This document shows, piece after piece, positions 59,356 through 64,000 of a DNA stretch of 64,000 nucleotides. This stretch comes from Lacrimispora sp. BS-2 (lineage in GTDB: Bacteria; Bacillota; Clostridia; Lachnospirales; Lachnospiraceae): contig NZ_CP157940.1 in the NCBI RefSeq assembly GCF_040207125.1, positions 496,001 to 560,000 on the forward strand, read 5' to 3'. A model generated the notes under the pieces. It ran no database searches and was not told the origin of the DNA. It saw only the letters and a list, made by a program, of their open reading frames with translations. Every line of letters begins with the position of its first letter. Position 1 is the first letter of the stretch. A program made the position numbers and the translations under genes.

Positions 59356-60015
59356 TCAGGCATTTGGATTGCAGTCCTGAAAAGGAAAGAAAAATTCCGG
59401 GATTCCCCTTACATAGGGAGCGATATCGTACTGCTGATAGTAGATGACAATTCCCGATGGTTTGGTAAAAAATCCATTGATGTTAAAATTACCCCGCAGG
59501 AGCGCTGCATAGTCATCAAAATATTGGGAAGGGGTTGTTTTCATCTCTTCTTCTATCTGCTGCTGGATTCCTTTGAAAATGTAATCCGTAAATTGAGGAT
59601 TGCCAGGGAAGAAATCAATGAGCCCCAGCTGTTTTCCGGTGCAAAAGTCCCATGTTTGGGAGTCCCGGGTTGTAGTTCCATGGGCGCCTCCAAGATAAGA
59701 GTACTGATCGGTAAAGAGGCTGGTGGTGCAGTCGTTATTGTATGTGATCCGATAGACTGATAAAAATTCATGGCTGTTAAAGGGAAACTGATTTTTTTGT
59801 ACGAACATTGCTTTATCAACGGCCTGTGGGTAAAGCACGGTGCGGCAGTAGTTCTCAGCCTGTCTGGACCGGAATTCATAAAACTCATTGATGCTCTGGG
59901 CAGAGGTGGAGCTGCATGTTGTGGTGAAATGGGGATAATGGATTGTATAGGTAAAAACGGTGATCCCGTTGTAGCGCATAATATCTGTCAGCGTTTTTTT
60001 AGAGATTGTCTGCAT
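59356..60015 (-). CDS. DUF4163/DUF3298-like protein, element cargo
   Basis: 219 residues, ATG at 60015 (minus). N-terminal region ~10-95 fits DUF4163 (ITVFTYTIHYPHF; NEFYEFRSRQAENYC). From ~100 a DUF3298-like part has YSYLGGAHGTTTRDSQTWDF, LIDFFPGNPQFTDYI and IVIYYQQYDIAPYVRGIPEF, as in the extracellular parts of RsiV and PdaC. Unlike those it has no signal peptide or TM, so it would act in the cytoplasm. Its presence as cargo of a coat-gene element is unexplained; a lysozyme-binding or coat role is possible. Confidence 0.72.
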   Translation of the reverse strand: MQTISKKTLTDIMRYNGITVFTYTIHYPHFTTTCSSTSAQSINEFYEFRSRQAENYCRTVLYPQAVDKAMFVQKNQFPFNSHEFLSVYRITYNNDCTTSLFTDQYSYLGGAHGTTTRDSQTWDFCTGKQLGLIDFFPGNPQFTDYIFKGIQQQIEEEMKTTPSQYFDDYAALLRGNFNINGFFTKPSGIVIYYQQYDIAPYVRGIPEFFFPFQDCNPNA

Positions 60016-60116
60016 GGGAGCCTCATAAAAGGAAGGTTTCTATAATATATGGGTAAATGGGTTTAATTATGAGCTTAAGGAAAGGTATGGAATCTGGTTA
60101 TCTGTTTCTGACTTAA

Positions 60117-60124
60117 GGAGGACC
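60117..60124. other. Right attachment core of the cotJC element
   Basis: GGAGGACC, identical to 57490-57497. The sequence beyond it (TGATGGAGAAATGGG) is cotJC coding sequence; the sequence before it (CTGACTTAA) is element DNA. Confidence 0.8.
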
Positions 60125-60638
60125 TGATGGAGAAATGGGCGCCTCCATGCGTTATCTTTCCCAACGCTATGCCATGCCTTATAAGGAATGTAAAGGACTT
60201 TTGACGGATATTGGAACGGAAGAATTAGCTCACTTAGAAATCGTAGCGACCATTGTTCACCAGCTGACAAGAAACTTAACGCCGGAGCAGGTGGTGGAAT
60301 CAGGCTTTGGCCCTTACTACATTGACCACACCACAGGAATTTGGCCGCAGTCTGCAGGCGGGGTCCCCTTTAATGCCAACCAATTCCAGTCAAAGGGAGA
60401 TCCCATCACTGACCTTGTAGAGGATATGGCGGCAGAGCAGAAGGCAAGGAGTACTTACGACAACATTCTTCGTGTTGTAACAGATCCTGAAGTATGTGAT
60501 CCGATTCGTTTTTTGAGAGAACGGGAAATCGTTCATTTCCAGAGATTTGGGGAAGCTTTAAGAATCACCCAGGATAATTTGGACAGCAGGAATTTCTACG
60601 CATTCAATCCAAGCTTTGATATTAGAAATCCGTGCTGA
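60125..60638 (+). pseudogene. cotJC: cotJC, C-terminal fragment
   Basis: 170 residues in the frame of the N-terminal half. They contain the manganese-catalase ferritin-like fold: GTEELAHLEIVATIV (ligand ExxHxE), EDMAAEQKARSTYDN, and FLREREIVHFQRF. CotJC is a catalase-like coat protein. ATG 60135 could start a short product, but it has no ribosome site of its own beyond weak GGAG. Together with the N-terminal fragment this makes a full-length protein after excision of the element. A strong terminator follows. Confidence 0.88.
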
Positions 60639-60644
60639 TGAAAA

Positions 60645-60683
60645 CAGGCCGCAGCGTAAATCTTTAAGCTGCGGCCTGTTTTT
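60645..60683 (+). terminator. Terminator after cotJC
   Basis: CAGGCCGCAGC (60645-60655) pairs perfectly with GCTGCGGCCTG (60668-60678), followed by five T. Confidence 0.93.
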
Positions 60684-60729
60684 CTGCGGCAATTTACGTG
60701 GTTTTTCCGCAAAAATTTCCTTTATTCGA

Positions 60730-60758
60730 TTGACGGAGGCTGTTTATACTAGTAGAAT
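60730..60758 (+). promoter_or_regulatory. Sigma-A-type promoter of the FtsA-like gene
   Basis: TTGACG (60730-60735) and TAGAAT (60753-60758) with a 17-base spacer, about 35 bases before the start codon. Confidence 0.7.
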
Positions 60759-60793
60759 AATAGACAAATATACAAGAGAATGGGGCATTATTT

Positions 60794-62752
60794 ATGGATA
60801 ACAGACATAGTATTTTGACAGACGCACTTCCGGATCAGGCTGTTTTTGCTCTGGATATTGGAACCCGGAGCATCATCGGCATGGTGGGCATGCCTGATGG
60901 GGACAGAATTCATATCGTTGCCATAGAGAGAGCCGAGCACACAAAACGGGCGATGATTGACGGCCAGATCGAGGATATCGACCAGGTGGCAAAGATCGCA
61001 GGCCAGGTCAAGGACAGGCTGGAGAAAAAGCTGGGGTGCAGGCTTGATAAGGTCAGTGTAGCTGCTGCCGGAAGAGCGCTGCGGACTGAAAGCGTGACCT
61101 ATGAGATGGAGCTTCCCAGGCCTCAGAAGATCGATGCGGAATCCGTCAGCCGCTTAGAGGCAGGTGCAATCAGCGAAGCAGAAAAAATGTTTATGAATAG
61201 AGAAGGCAGGGAAACAGACCGGCAGTTTTACCTGGTTGGTTATACGGTAAGCCGCTATTATCTGGACAACTACATGATATCCAATCTGATCGACCATCAT
61301 GGACGGGTCTTAAAAGCTGACATTATTGCCACCTTCCTTCCCACAGAGGTAGTGGAAAGCCTTTATGCGGCCATGCACAAAATCGATTTGGAGGTGTCAA
61401 GCCTTACCTTAGAGCCTATTGCAGCGATCAATGCAGCGATTCCTCAGAATATCCGCCTCTTAAACCTGGCAATGGTGGACATCGGAGCAGGAACCTCTGA
61501 TATTGCGGTCTGCAGGGATGGCTGCGTGACCGGCTATACCATGGCAATTCTTGCCGGAGATGAGATCACCGAGACCATTATGAAGGAGTATCTGGTGGAT
61601 TTTGATACCGCAGAAAAAATCAAATCAGAGATTGACCAGGAGGCGGAGCTTCATTTCACGGATATTCTGGGATTTGAACAAATCATTACACGGGAATCCA
61701 TCTTTGAATGCATCAAGGAAGCATCCTCCAGGCTTTGCGAGGAGATATCAGCAAAAATCCTGGAGGTAAACGGCGGGGTGCCGTCGGCGGTCTTTCTGGC
61801 TGGGGGAGGAAGCAGGCTCTCCGGTTTAAAGGAAGGGATCGTAGAGCATTTGAACATTGACCCGAAACGGGTCGCCATTGCAGGAAACAATTTTAAGATC
61901 AATGCCTATTCAGACGAGTATGACCTTGAGAATCCGGAATTTGCCACTCCTCTTGGAATCGTCATATCCGCAGGCTTCAGTATCGTTAATGACAGTTTCC
62001 GAATCACTTTAAATGACAGGCCGGCAAAGCTTTTCCGGAGCGGAAGCTTTACCGTAATGGATGTTCTGATGATGAATGGCTACAATTATCAAGATATGAT
62101 CGGTCATTCCGGCCAGAATCTGGTAGTAAGTGTCAATGGAAAAAGAACGGTTTTTTATGGGGAGAAAGCAGAGCCGTCTGTATTAAAACTCAATGGAGAA
62201 GAAACACAGCTTTCTGATCCGGTAAATACAGAGGACTGGATCGTATTTGTGCCTGCCAGCCGTGGAAAGAACGCTTCTGCTATGCTTTCCGATGTGGCAG
62301 AGCTTTCAGAAGGGAACAAAGTACTGGTAAACGGTGAAGAGGTGAAGGAGGATGTACCTCTGAAATTCGGTGACAGCATTATTATAGAAAGCACAGCAGC
62401 CCAAGCAAAGGAAGAGCAAGAAAAGAATCCCGGAGTTGAGAGACAGGAGGAAACCAATTTAAGCTTTCTTAATACGGCTCCAACAGTCCTAGCTCCCCAG
62501 GCAGGGAATGGAGAAGTAGAAGAGAGCGGTGAAAGCAAGGGAAAGATCACGTTCTTTTTAAATGACAGACCTCTGACCCTTCCCTTAAAGCCGGATCACC
62601 AGCCATATTATCTGATGGACATGCTGGAATATTCCGGATTGGATTTTAAAAATGTGACCGGACAGGTGGTATTGGAAGTAAATGGGGAAAACGGATATTT
62701 CCAGCAGGAATTACATAGCAGGGACCGTATCATGATCTATCAGGTCAAATAG
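60794..62752 (+). CDS. FtsA-like actin-family ATPase with a long C-terminal extension
   Basis: 652 residues, ATG 60794. Residues ~15-390 form an actin/FtsA-type ATPase: VFALDIGTRSIIGMVG (phosphate 1), MVDIGAGTSDIAVCRDG (phosphate 2), and VFLAGGGSRLSGLKEGI (adenosine). FtsA proper is about 420 residues; here ~260 more follow, with two beta-grasp-like repeats (NDRPAKLFRSGSFTVMDVLM; FLNDRPLTLPLKPDHQPYYL) and NGKRTVFYG. It is probably a distant FtsA/PilM relative in a Clostridia-specific group, not the main division FtsA. Precedes nrdD by 22 bases. Confidence 0.8.
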   Translation: MDNRHSILTDALPDQAVFALDIGTRSIIGMVGMPDGDRIHIVAIERAEHTKRAMIDGQIEDIDQVAKIAGQVKDRLEKKLGCRLDKVSVAAAGRALRTESVTYEMELPRPQKIDAESVSRLEAGAISEAEKMFMNREGRETDRQFYLVGYTVSRYYLDNYMISNLIDHHGRVLKADIIATFLPTEVVESLYAAMHKIDLEVSSLTLEPIAAINAAIPQNIRLLNLAMVDIGAGTSDIAVCRDGCVTGYTMAILAGDEITETIMKEYLVDFDTAEKIKSEIDQEAELHFTDILGFEQIITRESIFECIKEASSRLCEEISAKILEVNGGVPSAVFLAGGGSRLSGLKEGIVEHLNIDPKRVAIAGNNFKINAYSDEYDLENPEFATPLGIVISAGFSIVNDSFRITLNDRPAKLFRSGSFTVMDVLMMNGYNYQDMIGHSGQNLVVSVNGKRTVFYGEKAEPSVLKLNGEETQLSDPVNTEDWIVFVPASRGKNASAMLSDVAELSEGNKVLVNGEEVKEDVPLKFGDSIIIESTAAQAKEEQEKNPGVERQEETNLSFLNTAPTVLAPQAGNGEVEESGESKGKITFFLNDRPLTLPLKPDHQPYYLMDMLEYSGLDFKNVTGQVVLEVNGENGYFQQELHSRDRIMIYQVK

Positions 62753-62774
62753 GATTTGAAGGAGAAGGACTAAC

Positions 62775-64000
62775 ATGTTAAAGGTTATAAAAAGGGATGG
62801 TGCTGAAGCGGACTTTGATTTATCAAAGGTCAAGGAAGCTATGAAAAAGGCATTTACTGCTACCGAAAAGTATTATACGGACAGCATTGTGGAATTGCTG
62901 GCCTTACGGGTGGCTTCTGATTTTAAGGATAAGGTCAGGGAAGACCAGGTCCCTGTGGAGGATATCCAGGACAGCGTGGAAAAGGTGCTGGAGGAGACCG
63001 GATATACGGTTGTGGCAAAGGCGTATATCCTGTACCGGAAGCAGAGAGAAAAGATCAGGAGCCTTGGAGCCACCACTCTTGACTATAAGGATGTGGTGGA
63101 TAATTACGTAAAGGTAGAAGACTGGCGTGTAAAGGAAAATTCCACGGTGACCTATTCTGTGGGCGGCCTGATCCTTAACAATTCCGGAGCTGTGACGGAA
63201 AACTACTGGCTTTCCGAAATTTACGATAAGGAGATCGCAGATGCTTATAACAGGGGTGATATCCATATCCATGACCTTTCTATGCTGACAGGATACAGCT
63301 GCGGGTGGTCTTTAAAAAAGCTTCTGCTTGACGGCCTGGGAGGAATTACGGGAAAAATTACGGCCTCTCCTGCAAAGCATCTGGCTACCCTGTGCAATCA
63401 GATGGTTAATTTTCTCGGAATCATGCAGAATGAATGGGCTGCTTCCCAGTCCTTCTCATCCTTTGACACATACCTGGCGCCTTTTGTCAGGGCTGATGGC
63501 CTTGCTTATGACAAGGTTAAAAAATGCATGGAAGCATTTGTGTTTGGAGTGAACACTCCAAGCCGCTGGGGAACCCAGGCACCATTTTCCCATATTTCCC
63601 TGGATTTAACGGTTCCTGAGGATATGAGAGAGGAAAAGGCCATTGTGGGCGGTAAGCGGATGGACTTTACCTATGGGGACTGCCAGACTGAGATGGATAT
63701 GATAAACCGTGCGTTTCTGGAGACTATGCTGGCCGGAGATGCAGGCGGCATGGGATTTCAGTATCCAATTCCCGTATATGGTGTGTCTGAGGATTTTGAC
63801 TGGTCAGATACAGAGAATAACCGCCTTTTGTTTACACTTGCCTCCCACTATGGAACGCCTTATTTTTCCAATTATATCAGGGGCAGCCAGGTACCGGGAG
63901 ATGTAAGGATCTCCTATCATGGCGTTGTCCCGGATCTTACAAGGCTGCGCAATAAGGCAGGAGGATTCTTCGGATATGGGGAAAATACCGGGTCCATTGG
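62775..64000 (+). CDS. nrdD: Anaerobic ribonucleoside-triphosphate reductase, N-terminal part
   Basis: ATG 62775 after GGAGAAGGACTAAC; the frame is open to the window end, so about 408 residues of ~700 are seen. An N-terminal ATP-cone (MLKVIKRDGAEADFDLSKVK) spans ~1-90, followed by the catalytic barrel: NNSGAVTENYWLSEIYDKEI, DIHIHDLSMLTGYSCGW, GVNTPSRWGTQAPFSHISLD. It makes deoxyribonucleotides with a glycyl radical under anaerobic conditions. The glycyl-radical C-terminus lies outside the window. Confidence 0.94.
   Translation, partial: MLKVIKRDGAEADFDLSKVKEAMKKAFTATEKYYTDSIVELLALRVASDFKDKVREDQVPVEDIQDSVEKVLEETGYTVVAKAYILYRKQREKIRSLGATTLDYKDVVDNYVKVEDWRVKENSTVTYSVGGLILNNSGAVTENYWLSEIYDKEIADAYNRGDIHIHDLSMLTGYSCGWSLKKLLLDGLGGITGKITASPAKHLATLCNQMVNFLGIMQNEWAASQSFSSFDTYLAPFVRADGLAYDKVKKCMEAFVFGVNTPSRWGTQAPFSHISLDLTVPEDMREEKAIVGGKRMDFTYGDCQTEMDMINRAFLETMLAGDAGGMGFQYPIPVYGVSEDFDWSDTENNRLLFTLASHYGTPYFSNYIRGSQVPGDVRISYHGVVPDLTRLRNKAGGFFGYGENTGSI

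Larger units (their letters stand above)
57490..60124. mobile_element. Skin-like intervening element in cotJC
   Basis: The 2,627-bp interval between GGAGGACC copies (57490-57497 and 60117-60124) separates the two halves of cotJC. It carries a large serine recombinase (minus), a 52-residue gene (plus) and a DUF3298-like gene (minus). Excision between the repeats leaves ...CAG TAT GGA GGA CCT GAT GGA GAA..., which reads QYGGPDGE in frame. Its plan resembles the sigK 'skin' element of Bacillus and C. difficile and other sporulation intervening elements, whose recombinases excise them in the mother cell. Timing of excision here is inferred. Confidence 0.85.

Noticed and set aside
57403..60638. 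cotJC as an ordinary dead pseudogene
   Set aside because: Both halves are intact and rejoin in frame exactly at the direct repeat, with no other lesion, so a reversible interruption is more likely than decay.

Overview
The window looks like the chromosome of an anaerobic, endospore-forming Firmicute of the Lachnospiraceae type (Lacrimispora / Clostridium saccharolyticum-like). This is inferred from gene content and style: spoIID and spoIIQ, a cotJABC spore-coat operon, rubrerythrin, anaerobic ribonucleotide reductase, a T-box before ileS, AGGAGG-type ribosome binding sites and mid-40s GC. No rRNA gene or CRISPR array is present.

Layout. 1-8.3 kb: late end of a prophage (tape measure cut by the window edge, tail/baseplate genes, XkdX, holin, amidase endolysin and a secreted wall-binding protein on the opposite strand). 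8.7-10.3 kb: a GNAT acetyltransferase and a superoxide dismutase. 10.4-25.8 kb: a sulfur-amino-acid region with MetY-like, LysR, Rrf2, MetI-like and PatB-like genes, rubrerythrin, cysK, then a long operon of three glutathionyl-hydroquinone-reductase-like proteins, a cystine-type ABC transporter, a GNAT enzyme and an M20 peptidase. Two tiny ORFs with runs of Cys codons (three before cysK, five before the transporter operon) are each followed by an intrinsic terminator and preceded by ACCTAT-type dyads, so sulfur regulation appears to combine an Rrf2 repressor with Cys-codon leader-peptide attenuation.

25.8-36.1 kb (minus strand): a near-complete CMP-legionaminic-acid pathway with a Maf/DUF115 glycosyltransferase, four paralogous small beta-sandwich-like proteins and a candidate late-sporulation promoter, suggesting spore-surface rather than flagellar glycosylation. 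36.4-43.1 kb: a chemoreceptor overlapping an FMN-binding lipoprotein, DUF3793, tRNA-Glu, an acyltransferase, a small Cys-rich protein and nicotinate phosphoribosyltransferase. 43.1-44.2 kb: no protein gene, but a promoter-terminator unit that looks like a free-standing ncRNA, and an Ile T-box. 44.2-54.5 kb: ileS, glgP, spoIID, spoIIQ, a CBS protein, a damaged AraC regulator and a degenerate GGDEF-EAL protein.

54.7-64 kb: a FAD-Rieske oxidoreductase, then cotJABC. cotJA carries a large 17-residue Cys/Met repeat expansion. cotJC is split by a 2,627-bp skin-like element holding a large serine recombinase, a 52-residue candidate directionality factor and a DUF3298-like protein. The element is bounded by the direct repeat GGAGGACC, and precise recombination between the copies restores an uninterrupted 202-residue CotJC. 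This candidate sporulation-controlled DNA rearrangement is the most striking feature of the window. An FtsA-like ATPase and a truncated nrdD close it.
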